Both the position numbers and the translations under genes were made by a program. Positions 1-6,957 of a stretch of DNA of 8,327 nt are shown here, one piece after another. Each line of letters starts with the position of its first letter. Position 1 is the first letter of the stretch. The stretch spans positions 1 through 8,327 of the forward strand of contig DMPF01000096.1 in NCBI GenBank assembly GCA_003456095.1, written 5' to 3'. The notes below the pieces were generated by a model. The model did no database searches and was not told where the DNA came from. It was given only the letters and a program-made list of their open reading frames with translations. This DNA comes from Bacillota bacterium. GTDB lineage: Bacteria; Bacillota; Dethiobacteria; DTU022; UBA8154.

Positions 1-507
1 CATTCTTTCTCCTTTGGCTGCATCAATAACATCACCGCTGAGCAATAAATCCATAGCCAATGGCCAAGAAAGAAGACGGGGTAACAGGTAGCAGGCTATC
101 GGCGGGAATACCCCTACTGCGATCTCTGGTTGCCCTAACCTGGCTTTTTCCGAAGCAACTACAATGTCACAGAAAAGGACTACTTCATAGCCTCCGCCCA
201 GCGCCACTCCGTCCACTACCGCAATCAGCGGTTTTTCCACTGCGGCCATGGCCATAAAAAGCCGGTCAAAAACGTCAATCATTAATTCAACTTTTTCCGG
301 GGTATGATCAGCAATATCGACACCGGCGCAAAAGGCCTTACCTTCAGCCCCTATTACAACCAAGGAACCTGGTTCTTCCTGAGCCCATTTAAGAGCATTG
401 ATCAATTCTTCCATCATAACAATGGTTAATACGTTAACAGGAGGCCGGTTAAGTGTAATTTTTATGATCCCGCCGCCACTGCTCGTTTTCAGGAATTCGT
501 AAGACAA
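1..507 (-). CDS. Cyclohexa-1,5-diene-1-carbonyl-CoA hydratase-like protein (partial, C-terminus beyond left edge)
   Basis: Crotonase-fold hydratase; 169 residues are visible of a family usually about 255 long, the rest lying beyond the left edge. It would add water to the cyclic diene made by benzoyl-CoA reductase, in the cytoplasm (Dch/BzdW/BamR role). Visible: oxyanion-hole segments FCAGVDI (59-65) and ALGGGYE (102-108), and LGQPEI (124-129). Glu108 and Glu128 sit at the two positions of the catalytic glutamates of enoyl-CoA hydratase. After GQPEI the sequence runs VGVFPPIACYLLPRL rather than the PGxGGTQRL of fatty-acid hydratases; together with VDIADHTPEK this resembles the dienoyl-CoA hydratase subgroup as I recall it. 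The start is TTG at 507: GGAGGG at 520-515 lies 7 nt upstream and an in-frame TAA directly precedes the TTG. It is the last visible gene of the minus-strand train, 99 nt after bzdQ. An ordinary enoyl-CoA hydratase is the main alternative. Confidence 0.85.
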   Translation of the reverse strand, partial: MSYEFLKTSSGGGIIKITLNRPPVNVLTIVMMEELINALKWAQEEPGSLVVIGAEGKAFCAGVDIADHTPEKVELMIDVFDRLFMAMAAVEKPLIAVVDGVALGGGYEVVLFCDIVVASEKARLGQPEIAVGVFPPIACYLLPRLLSWPLAMDLLLSGDVIDAAKGERM

Positions 508-514
508 TTATTAT

Positions 515-520
515 CCCTCC
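515..520 (-). promoter_or_regulatory. Ribosome binding site for the TTG start of the hydratase gene
   Basis: GGAGGG, 7 nt before TTG 507, with an in-frame TAA between. No ATG is available until residue 31, so this site decides the TTG start. The rest of the 99-nt gap 508-606 holds no supported gene. Confidence 0.75.
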
Positions 521-606
521 AGTCATAAATTCTTTGCCTTTGCAACCATACAGCCATAGCTGGCGATTATTTCATCACCTCCACCGCCTGCTTATATTTT
601 ACCTCT

Positions 607-1473
607 TTATTTTCTTCCCATCAAGGACATGGCGAAGAGAGCTCCCCCAATCGCTCCGGCGATTTGCGTATCATAGTGCGTTTTAAGGGCCCTGACACCC
701 AATTCCTTCTCCAGACGGCTGACCACACCTACATTCTTGGCTATACCGCCGGTGATGGCAAAATACTCCACCATGCCGATACGTTCCAAAAGGGAAACTA
801 TGCGGCGGGCCATGGCGGAACAGTAGGCCGCCAGGACCTTCTCGATGGACCAGCCGGAACGGAGCAACCCGACAGCCTCCGTCTTGGCAAAAACAACACA
901 GGTGCTGCTGACCGGTTCAGGTTCTTCGTCCACCTGCATGGAAAGCTCACCCAATTCTTCGATGGAAACTTCAAGAAGACTGGCAAATACCTCCAGGCCC
1001 CGTCCTGTACCGGCTGCACACTTGTCATTCATGATAAAGGAAATGACTTTACCTTTTTCGTCTATGCGCATGGCCTTACAATCCTGACCACCCATATCCA
1101 AAACGGTGCGGACAGTGGGTCCATAGATAAAGCCGGCACCACGGGCATGACAGGCGATCTCAGTAATCGCATGGTCGGCAAAGGGAATATTAACCCGGCC
1201 ATAACCGGTACCAACGGTAAAATGGATATTAGCCAGAGTCAGGCCCGTATCCTCCATTGCCCAGTCGATCACCTTTAAGGCACTGCCGGGGCTGTCTGAA
1301 CCAGTGCGCATGCTGGCGTAGGCATAGAGCTTTCCGTCACACATGATTACAGCTTGAGAACTTACAGACCCCACATCAACGCCTGCGGTAATTACGGCAG
1401 AGTCTTTCCAGTTAATCGCCGCATTTCGCCAGTTGTACTCCTTCCAGCGCCAGAGCTCCTTTTTCTCGGACAT
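607..1473 (-). CDS. bzdQ: Benzoyl-CoA reductase ATPase subunit, BzdQ/BcrD-like (BcrA/BadF/HgdC family)
   Basis: ASKHA-fold ATPase of 288 residues that, with its partner, hydrolyses ATP to drive single electrons into the aromatic-ring-reducing subunits of class I benzoyl-CoA reductase. Visible: phosphate-1 loop ITAGVDVGSVSSQAV (28-42), VGTGYGR (87-93), phosphate-2 region LDMGGQD (125-131), NDKCAAGTG (149-157) with Cys152, CVVFAKTEAVGLL with Cys192, and the adenosine loop GGIAKN (242-247). Cys152 and Cys192 match the two cysteines by which each HgdC-type subunit shares a bridging 4Fe-4S cluster. The Trp-rich N-terminal extension (WRWKEYNW, 8-15) before the ATPase core agrees with BzdQ of the Azoarcus-type enzyme rather than BadG/BcrD, as far as I recall. 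ATG at 1473 lies 3 nt after the bzdP stop, so the two are translationally linked; a weak GGGAG is at 1489-1485. An activator for a 2-hydroxyacyl-CoA dehydratase is possible, but those are usually single genes, not pairs. Confidence 0.85.
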   Translation of the reverse strand: MSEKKELWRWKEYNWRNAAINWKDSAVITAGVDVGSVSSQAVIMCDGKLYAYASMRTGSDSPGSALKVIDWAMEDTGLTLANIHFTVGTGYGRVNIPFADHAITEIACHARGAGFIYGPTVRTVLDMGGQDCKAMRIDEKGKVISFIMNDKCAAGTGRGLEVFASLLEVSIEELGELSMQVDEEPEPVSSTCVVFAKTEAVGLLRSGWSIEKVLAAYCSAMARRIVSLLERIGMVEYFAITGGIAKNVGVVSRLEKELGVRALKTHYDTQIAGAIGGALFAMSLMGRK

Positions 1474-1476
1474 TTG

Positions 1477-2259
1477 TCAGTTCACTCCCGCTTTTTCCGC
1501 AGCGATCAGGGCTGCGCCAAGGGCACTGATGTATTCCGGGTATTTCTCATGAAGAAGCATTTTGCATTCCAACTCATTTTCCATAGCCTGGACAAAGCCT
1601 TTGTTATGGGCTATGCCACCGATCATAGCCACTTCCTTTTGAATGCCTACACGGCGCACCATGGCGGAAATGCGGGCGGCCATCGCTGCATGGATGGATT
1701 TGGCAATATCCGCTTTGGAAATGCGGGCATGAATGAGCGAAACAACTTCTGATTCGGCAAAAACAGCACATTGGGCGTTCATGGGGACGGTTTTTTCCCC
1801 TTGCTGAGAAAGGGGGCCCATCTCTTCTAGGGTGACCCCCAGCGCGCGGCTCATTCCTTCCACAAAGGAACCTGCACCGGCAGCACATTTTTCATTTATA
1901 ACGAAGTCGATCACTTTGCCCGTCTCGTCAACTTTGACAGCCCGGCCTTCTTCCGCGCCAACATCAATAACTGTGCGCGCCTGTGGAAAGAGCTTGATCG
2001 TCCCCCGGGCCGCAGCGCTTACTTCAGTAACCGTACCACCGGCAAAGCTTACCGCAGCCTGGCCGGCCCCGGTAGCGATGACACAGTCCAGCTCTGCTTC
2101 AGACAGACCGGCTATTTTAAGAGCTGCCAGCAAGGCCTCCCGGGCGGCTTGTTCCTGGCTAAAACCACTTAGTGCTAAGGCACAGGAAATGATTGCTCCG
2201 TCTTTTAAGATCAAGGCTTTTGTGTTTTTATTGCCTGCGTCTATGCCGGCGGTGATTAT
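1477..2259 (-). CDS. bzdP: Benzoyl-CoA reductase ATPase subunit, BzdP-like, with apparent AUA start
   Basis: Partner ATPase of BzdQ, about 260 residues if started at ATA 2259. Visible with that numbering: phosphate-1 loop AGIDAGNKNTKA (4-15), IDVGAEEGRAVKVD (the GxEEGRA form typical of BcrA/BzdP), NEKCAAGAG with Cys125, a second cysteine Cys164 in QCAVFAESEVVSL, and GGIAHN (214-219). The cysteine pair should ligate the 4Fe-4S cluster at the subunit interface. The length fits BzdP/HgdC rather than the longer BcrA/BadF. Start choice: TTG 2214 is the first ordinary start codon in frame but would remove the whole phosphate-1 loop, and an in-frame TAA lies at 2265-2263. A strong GGGAGG (2274-2269) sits 9 nt before ATA 2259, so translation most likely starts there, unless one base is missing. 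It precedes bzdQ by 3 nt. Family assignment is firm; the exact start is not. Confidence 0.82.
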   Translation of the reverse strand: MITAGIDAGNKNTKALILKDGAIISCALALSGFSQEQAAREALLAALKIAGLSEAELDCVIATGAGQAAVSFAGGTVTEVSAAARGTIKLFPQARTVIDVGAEEGRAVKVDETGKVIDFVINEKCAAGAGSFVEGMSRALGVTLEEMGPLSQQGEKTVPMNAQCAVFAESEVVSLIHARISKADIAKSIHAAMAARISAMVRRVGIQKEVAMIGGIAHNKGFVQAMENELECKMLLHEKYPEYISALGAALIAAEKAGVN

Positions 2260-2268
2260 GTCTTAACA

Positions 2269-2274
2269 CCTCCC
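2269..2274 (-). promoter_or_regulatory. Ribosome binding site fixing the bzdP start
   Basis: GGGAGG read on the minus strand, 9 nt before ATA 2259. It overlaps a six-codon ATG frame (2276-2256) whose TAA overlaps the ATA. Because the site lies downstream of that ATG, it cannot serve it, and it points to initiation at or very near ATA 2259. Confidence 0.65.
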
Positions 2275-2407
2275 ATTAATTGTGCTGTTTGCCGTCAGCA
2301 TCTCATCTATTGTTTTCTTTTAATTTACATCATCATCCATGTCTTTGGATATCACTTAAAGGCATGACTCTTTGAGCAACCATGGGTGAAATAAGGTTTA
2401 ATCCCAA

Positions 2408-2435
2408 AGCGCTAATCCGGGGAATTATTGGCGCT
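2408..2435 (-). other. Weak hairpin overlapping the end of the ligase gene
   Basis: AGCGC (2408-2412) and GCGCT (2431-2435) pair, with TAAT/ATTA pairing inside and a short bulge. The ligase stop codon (2427-2425) lies within the stem. The tail on the minus-strand transcript is TTTGGGATT, too short in U for a confident terminator. The rest of the 165-nt gap up to bzdP shows no recognisable gene. Confidence 0.25.
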
Positions 2436-3720
2436 GATCCAACACCCGTACAGCCTTTCCCTCAAAACGGGGAAGACTGCCTACCGCTTTTATTTCCACG
2501 CTGCACTTAATCTCCAGGTAATCGTGCAGTTCTTTTTCCAGGCGGGATACAAAATCTTCGTCCACACGGCTTCCGGGCACGGGTTCAATCTCCACCTTGA
2601 TTGAATGCAATCCTCTTTTGTCAGATACCACAAGCTGCCAGTTTTCGCTCAGCTCCGGATGTTTTAAAAGGACATACTCCACCTGGCTGGGAAATACATT
2701 GGTCCCGCTTACCAGGATCATATCGTCCACCCGTCCCAGAAAAGATGTAATGCGCGGATGGGTACGGCCGCATGGGCAGGTTGCAAAACTGACGGTTACC
2801 CGGTCACCTGTGCGGTAACGTAATATGGGCATGGCTTCGAAACTGAGGTTGCTTAAGACCAGTTCTCCCGCTTCTTCCGGTTTTACATAATTTAGGGTTA
2901 CCGGATCGATTGCCTCAACCAGATAGTGGTCCGCCCAGATATGCTGGCCGCATTCATATTCACAATCCATGCTCATTGGACCACCCATCTCCGTTAATCC
3001 GTAACAGACACGCATCCCCCCGCCATGCGCTCTGTATCCAAGGCGCTCATTAATTCTCTTGCGCAAACCATCAGAGCAAGGTTCACCGCCATGGAAGCCC
3101 AGTCTCAGCTTCAAATCCTTAATCGGATCAATACCCTTTTCCATCGCTATCTCCGCAATATAGGCGGCATAAGAAGGAGTACCGGTAAATACGGTGGTCC
3201 CCCATTCCTGCATCAGGCGCAGCTGCCTCTCCGTACCTCCCGATCCGGTAGGAATCACTTTGGCTCCCGCTCTCTCCAAACCGTAATGAAAGCCAAATCC
3301 GCCCGTAAAAAGTCCATACCCGTGTGCTTGCTGGACAACGTCATCCCTTCGTAAACCACCCGCCACAAAATTTCGTGCCATGCAACGGGTCCATGTTTCA
3401 ATATCATTCTTACTATAAGCAAGAATTGTGGGTACGCCGGTAGTCCCGGATGTCATATGAATGCGCACAACATCATCCCAATTGCCCGAAATTAGTCCTT
3501 TCGGATAGTTGTCCCGCAGATCCTTTTTAAATGTAAAGGGAACCTTTTTTATATCTTCCCTGTCCTTCAGATCGTCCGGCGATAAACCTGCCTCCATACA
3601 ACGTCTGCGGTAGAATTCATTTTGGCAGAGATGACGCACTTGCTTTTTGAATTTTTCCAGCTGCAACTCCACTAACTGCTCCTGCGGCATTGTCTCCAAT
3701 TGTTCCTCCAGATAAGCCAT
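2425..3720 (-). CDS. PaaK-type phenylacetate/aryl-CoA ligase (AMP-forming)
   Basis: Adenylate-forming ligase of 431 residues, a normal length for PaaK. It would activate an aromatic acid with ATP and CoA in the cytoplasm, giving the aryl-CoA. Visible: ATP-binding loop TSGTTGVPT (90-98), YGLTEMGGP (240-248), YRTGD (302-306), GRVDDMILVSGTNVFP (329-344) and the C-terminal FEGKAVRV with the likely adenylation lysine Lys422. Cysteines 253, 257, 315 and 317 (CEYEC and CPC) form a possible metal site like that seen in some PaaK-like proteins. The start is ATG 3720, with GGAG (3733-3730) 9 nt upstream; TTG 3729 abuts that ribosome site and is unlikely. It lies between the TRAP genes and bzdPQ, so the transported acid is probably its substrate. 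The fold does not tell phenylacetate from benzoate or a hydroxy- or aminobenzoate; classical benzoate-CoA ligases belong to a different, longer subgroup. Confidence 0.88.
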   Translation of the reverse strand: MAYLEEQLETMPQEQLVELQLEKFKKQVRHLCQNEFYRRRCMEAGLSPDDLKDREDIKKVPFTFKKDLRDNYPKGLISGNWDDVVRIHMTSGTTGVPTILAYSKNDIETWTRCMARNFVAGGLRRDDVVQQAHGYGLFTGGFGFHYGLERAGAKVIPTGSGGTERQLRLMQEWGTTVFTGTPSYAAYIAEIAMEKGIDPIKDLKLRLGFHGGEPCSDGLRKRINERLGYRAHGGGMRVCYGLTEMGGPMSMDCEYECGQHIWADHYLVEAIDPVTLNYVKPEEAGELVLSNLSFEAMPILRYRTGDRVTVSFATCPCGRTHPRITSFLGRVDDMILVSGTNVFPSQVEYVLLKHPELSENWQLVVSDKRGLHSIKVEIEPVPGSRVDEDFVSRLEKELHDYLEIKCSVEIKAVGSLPRFEGKAVRVLDQRQ

Positions 3721-3754
3721 CAACAACAACTCCTTTGTTATTAATCAAAAGAAC

Positions 3755-3792
3755 AACCCCGTTTTTCAGTTGATCATACTGTTGGCGGGGTT
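3755..3792 (-). terminator. Hairpin between dctM and the ligase gene, possible terminator or attenuator
   Basis: AACCCCG (3755-3761) and CGGGGTT (3786-3792) form a 7-bp stem, with an inner CAGT/ACTG pairing across the loop. On the minus-strand transcript the stem is followed by GTTCTTTTGATT, a moderate U-rich tail; on the plus strand it is followed by TTCCATTTTT. It lies in the 130-nt gap between dctM and the ligase gene and may reduce read-through from transporter to catabolic genes. Confidence 0.5.
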
Positions 3793-3850
3793 TTCCATTT
3801 TTACATGGTTAATCACACCTGCTCATTATTGCATAACATAGTTAAAGATG

Positions 3851-5173
3851 TTATCTCCTCGGGCCAAAGAACAGGTCGGGGAGGAAAGTGGCAATCTGTG
3901 GAAATATCATTAATATGGCGATACAGACGAAGATCATCAGAAGATATGGCCAAATCCCTTTAAAAATGGTCATCACCGGCGTTTCCCGATCCACGCCCGC
4001 CACAACGTAAACGTTTGCGCCCACCGGCGGTGTAAGCACGCCCATCCCCAGGGCCAGCACCACAATCACGCCAAACCAGATGGGATCAAAGCCAAGGGCG
4101 TGAACGATGGGCATATACATGGGCAGGGTAATCATCATGATAGAGACCTGATCTAAAAACATCCCCAGCATCAGGATCACAATTTGCATGACAATAAGAA
4201 TGAGGATGGGTGCTAAAGGAAAGGAGAGAACAAAGTTAACAAGCCCCCGGCTGGCTCCGGAATAAGCAAGAATCTGGCTGAACCCAGCCGAACCGGCAAT
4301 TATCAAAAAAGTCATGACCGTTACGGTAAGGGTACCTTCCATGGACTTGCGCAACAACTGAAAATTGAATTTGCCATAACACAGCGTCAGCAGAAAAGCA
4401 GATAGGGCACCCAATGCCGCTGCTTCCGTAGGAGTGGCAACACCTAAAAAAATTAGGCCCGTTACCATAAAAATAATCAATAGCAGTGGAATTACACCCC
4501 TCACTAACAGTATAATTCTCTCTTTCAGGGGAGCCGGCTCCACCACATAACGGGGCGCAAGCTCCGGCCTTAAAAGCGTACGGATCACTATATTTAAAAT
4601 ATACAACATGGCCAGCAGAAACCCCGGAATAATTCCGGCAATCAACAGGCGGCCGATAGAGATATGGGCGAGGCTGCCCAAAAGCACGGTCAGGGCGCTG
4701 GGAGGGATAATCATAGCCAGGCCGCCGGAAGCAAGAATTGGTCCATAGATTAAAGTTTTATGATAACCCCTTTTTTCCATCTCCGGGACCAGCAGGGAGC
4801 CAAGCATGGCAGTATTGGCCATGGTAGATCCGCTAAGAGCGGCAAAAATTGCCCCCCATGCGATGGCAAGGAGGCTGAGGCGGCTTGGCAGGGAGCCAAG
4901 CCACTTGGAGATGACATCCAAAGTACGAACGACAAGCCCGGAGTGAAATAACAGCTCGCCCATGATTACAAAAAGAGGAATGGGAACCAGCGTAAAAATG
5001 GTCAGGGAATCGTAAATACTTAAAATCATAATCCTCGGCCCGGAGACGGGACCCATTAAAATAATGGCAGCAATAAAGTTTACCATAAGAAAGGCAAATG
5101 CTACCGGCATTCCCTTGGCCAGCAGGAATAGCATGCCTGATAAAAGCAGTAAGAGTATAACCCACCAGTCCAT
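3851..5173 (-). CDS. dctM: TRAP transporter large permease subunit (DctM family)
   Basis: Twelve-helix-class integral membrane subunit of 440 residues, the transport channel of a tripartite ATP-independent periplasmic (TRAP) system driven by an ion gradient. Visible: nearly continuous hydrophobic helices from residue 3 on, GAIFAALSGSTMANTAMLGSLLVPEM, GPILASGGLAMIIPPSALTVLLG and GVLTPPVGANVYVVAGV, all typical DctM signatures including the PP-containing re-entrant loops; ATPTEAAALGA lies between. Start: ATG 5173 (MDWWVILLLLLSG) with AGGAAGGA 9 nt upstream. An in-frame TTG at 5224 adds a polar 17-residue leader without a ribosome site and is rejected. It follows dctQ by 55 nt and is followed by a hairpin before the ligase gene. 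The substrate cannot be read from this subunit; the neighbours suggest an aromatic carboxylate. Confidence 0.95.
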   Translation of the reverse strand: MDWWVILLLLLSGMLFLLAKGMPVAFAFLMVNFIAAIILMGPVSGPRIMILSIYDSLTIFTLVPIPLFVIMGELLFHSGLVVRTLDVISKWLGSLPSRLSLLAIAWGAIFAALSGSTMANTAMLGSLLVPEMEKRGYHKTLIYGPILASGGLAMIIPPSALTVLLGSLAHISIGRLLIAGIIPGFLLAMLYILNIVIRTLLRPELAPRYVVEPAPLKERIILLVRGVIPLLLIIFMVTGLIFLGVATPTEAAALGALSAFLLTLCYGKFNFQLLRKSMEGTLTVTVMTFLIIAGSAGFSQILAYSGASRGLVNFVLSFPLAPILILIVMQIVILMLGMFLDQVSIMMITLPMYMPIVHALGFDPIWFGVIVVLALGMGVLTPPVGANVYVVAGVDRETPVMTIFKGIWPYLLMIFVCIAILMIFPQIATFLPDLFFGPRR

Positions 5174-5228
5174 TATTGCGCATCCTTCCTCAAAGATAGA
5201 CGGATCACGTAGTTTAGCCGGCAACGCT

Positions 5229-5822
5229 TCACGGTTTTGCTTCTTGCTTGATGCTTAACTTTTGCTTGAGCTGTAAGATGAACTGCGTCGCATAAAAAAC
5301 AAAATCGTTGATGAATTGAAGCAATAACATAACCGTACCAACCGGTATAATTAATAATAACAGGTGCTTTGCTATAACAAGGGATTGAATTACCGGAATA
5401 CCACGCTGATAATGTTCGATGGTGCTTAAGGTTCCATGATAAGTGATTAGCAGACATATACCTATGGCCAGCAAAGAGGTCCAAGTATTTAATAAGGCAC
5501 GCCATGCTTCGCTGACATTATTTAGCAATAGATCCACCCGTACATGGCCATCCCTTTTTAACAGCCAGGTTGCCCCCAGAAAGGTTATATAAAGAAGGGC
5601 ATATTCAGCAATTTCGTTCGACCAGCCCAAGGGCATTTTAAAAAAGTATCGCATTATTACTGAGTAGCAGACCATGAGTGTCATAAGAATTAGAATAGTA
5701 CCGGCTAAGATGGCGCCCAAGGCCGCAATCAGGTCAAAGAGGGTATTATACCCGTGCAGGCATCGATGCAGCAAAGACGCTTTTTTCTGTTGTGCCGGCT
5801 CAATTTTATTTTGCCGTCTCAT
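5229..5822 (-). CDS. dctQ: TRAP transporter small permease subunit (DctQ family)
   Basis: Four-helix membrane subunit of 197 residues that partners DctM. Visible: a polar cationic N-terminus (MRRQNKIEPAQQKK), then hydrophobic helices around LFDLIAALGAILAGTILILM, EIAEYALLYITFLGATWLL, LLNTWTSLLAIGICLLITY and HLLLLIIPVGTVMLLLQFI. The RYFFKMPLGWSNEIAEYAL segment followed by RDGHVRVDLL is the characteristic DctQ signature. ATG 5822 is chosen, although its upstream GGGTGGTG is only a weak ribosome site. A longer reading from TTG 5915 would translate through a strong hairpin (5864-5910) and add 31 residues foreign to the family. Weak initiation after a hairpin would make less DctQ than binding protein, as TRAP systems need. 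Confidence 0.92.
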   Translation of the reverse strand: MRRQNKIEPAQQKKASLLHRCLHGYNTLFDLIAALGAILAGTILILMTLMVCYSVIMRYFFKMPLGWSNEIAEYALLYITFLGATWLLKRDGHVRVDLLLNNVSEAWRALLNTWTSLLAIGICLLITYHGTLSTIEHYQRGIPVIQSLVIAKHLLLLIIPVGTVMLLLQFINDFVFYATQFILQLKQKLSIKQEAKP

Positions 5823-5863
5823 GTTAAAACAGCACCACCCGAATGAAATTAAATTGCCAGAAG

Positions 5864-5910
5864 TGTGCCGGAAAGGTTGAATTAAACAGCCTTTCAGCCT
5901 TTCCGGCACA
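5864..5910 (-). repeat. Strong intercistronic hairpin between dctP and dctQ
   Basis: Two 18-bp arms, 5864-5881 and 5893-5910, are inverted repeats matching at 17 of 18 positions (13 uninterrupted outer pairs, TGTGCCGGAAAGG against CCTTTCCGGCACA), with an 11-nt loop. On the minus-strand transcript the single mismatch is C-A. It starts 13 nt after the dctP stop and ends 41 nt before the dctQ ATG. No U-tract follows, so a 3'-end stabiliser or RNase-stop for dctP mRNA fits better than a complete terminator; this would favour the binding protein over the membrane subunits. Confidence 0.85.
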
Positions 5911-5922
5911 TGCAATCACAAA

Positions 5923-6957
5923 TTATTTGGAAAGGAGTTCCTTAAGTTGCGGACCATGGACCGGTGAATTTGCCAGGACTGACTGCCAGCCGGCTTCATA
6001 GGCTTTTTGCAGGTAGAGCGCTTCATCCGCCGCACTGAATCTGATTACTTCAATACCCTTATCCAGCAGCAGGCGGCGATCCTCTTTCAAGAGGTTGCCG
6101 TAATGTTCTGCCGCCATTTGTTCGATCTCCAGGATCGTTTCGCTAAATAACTGCTTAATATCTTCGGGAAGCCGGTTCCATGTGTCAAGGTTCATGAGAA
6201 TATTTACATCAACTTGATAAAAGCCGGGATCGATAACATACTTGGTAACTTCTTCCCAACCAAAATCAGCGATGCCGATCGCGGGCCAGCCATAAGCATC
6301 CACCACACCCTGCTCCAGCGCAGTATAGACCTCTCCCGGTGCCATTGTCACGGCGGCACCTCCCAATGCCTCTACCATAGCATGGTAGACTGGTGTTACC
6401 CTTACGGTCAGCCCCTGCAGGTCCGGTCTATCCAGTTTCACATTTGTATAGAGATGAAAAGGAATATTGGGTGTAACTCTCCCCAAGTAGAAGGTGTTGG
6501 TCTTATCCTTGTGCAATTGTTTTAAAAGATCATAGGCGCCGCTTTCTCTCTCCTCCCAAGGAGTTAACTGTGAGAGCTTCATCGCATCAGCTTCCGGAAG
6601 CTGGGGAACATAAAAGGCACCAGGAATACTGGCGACATCAACCACCCCTTTTCTCACCGCCTCGATCAGTTCAAAGGGCGGAAAAGCTTCCGGGCCGCCG
6701 GCATATTCAAATTTTACACGCCCACCGGACTTCTCCCCAATTCTCTCCACGAACATCCAAAAGGCATCGTTCCAGACTACATGCTCCGCCCATGCAGTAG
6801 CCATCTTTAAAGTAACAATCTCGTCTTTAACCAGTGCATCGTCTTTAACCGCAGGTGCTGCCGGTTCCTGGGCAGCTGGCGCACAGCCGCCAACAATCGT
6901 TAAAAGTATTAACGCCAACATTATACAGACATAATAACCCACTCTTTTTTTTAACAT
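5923..6957 (-). CDS. dctP: TRAP transporter solute-binding lipoprotein (DctP family)
   Basis: Extracytoplasmic binding protein of 344 residues that captures the substrate and hands it to DctQM. Visible: a cationic, hydrophobic signal peptide ending in the lipobox-like IVGGC with Cys25 as the lipidation site, an Ala/Pro-rich linker (26-45), then a mature DctP domain starting at VTLKMATAWAEH. Arg186 in LQGLTVRVTP corresponds to the family's conserved arginine that pairs with the substrate carboxylate. MAPGEVYTALEQGVVDAYGWP (205-225) is the usual DctP signature; the Trp-rich NDAFWMF and YGWPAIG stretches could suit a bulky or aromatic ligand (inference). Lipid anchoring instead of a free periplasmic form fits a Gram-positive host. 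Start ATG 6957 has AAGGAAGGG 7 nt upstream. It is the first gene of the minus-strand train, about 117 nt from the predicted sigma-54 start site. Confidence 0.94.
   Translation of the reverse strand: MLKKRVGYYVCIMLALILLTIVGGCAPAAQEPAAPAVKDDALVKDEIVTLKMATAWAEHVVWNDAFWMFVERIGEKSGGRVKFEYAGGPEAFPPFELIEAVRKGVVDVASIPGAFYVPQLPEADAMKLSQLTPWEERESGAYDLLKQLHKDKTNTFYLGRVTPNIPFHLYTNVKLDRPDLQGLTVRVTPVYHAMVEALGGAAVTMAPGEVYTALEQGVVDAYGWPAIGIADFGWEEVTKYVIDPGFYQVDVNILMNLDTWNRLPEDIKQLFSETILEIEQMAAEHYGNLLKEDRRLLLDKGIEVIRFSAADEALYLQKAYEAGWQSVLANSPVHGPQLKELLSK

Noticed and set aside
60..257. A 65-codon plus-strand frame opposite the hydratase gene
   Set aside because: The minus strand carries clear crotonase motifs over the same bases; the plus frame is low-complexity Pro/Leu/Arg-rich and lacks a ribosome site.
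515..606. Mini-frames in the bzdQ-hydratase gap, including one after GGAGGTG
   Set aside because: They are only a few to about 22 codons, lack a well-placed start codon, and one overlaps the hydratase start; nothing supports a real gene.
664..1278. A 204-codon open frame on the plus strand opposite bzdQ
   Set aside because: It runs antisense through a well-conserved ATPase gene, has no ribosome site, and its translation matches no family I know. The same holds for shorter plus-strand frames opposite bzdP, the ligase and the TRAP genes.
5174..5224. Extended N-terminus of dctM from TTG 5224
   Set aside because: It has no ribosome site and puts a charged leader before the first membrane helix, while ATG 5173 has AGGAAGGA at a normal distance.
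5823..5915. Extended N-terminus of dctQ from TTG 5915
   Set aside because: It would encode a 31-residue leader through the strong intercistronic hairpin, without a ribosome site, and is not typical of DctQ.
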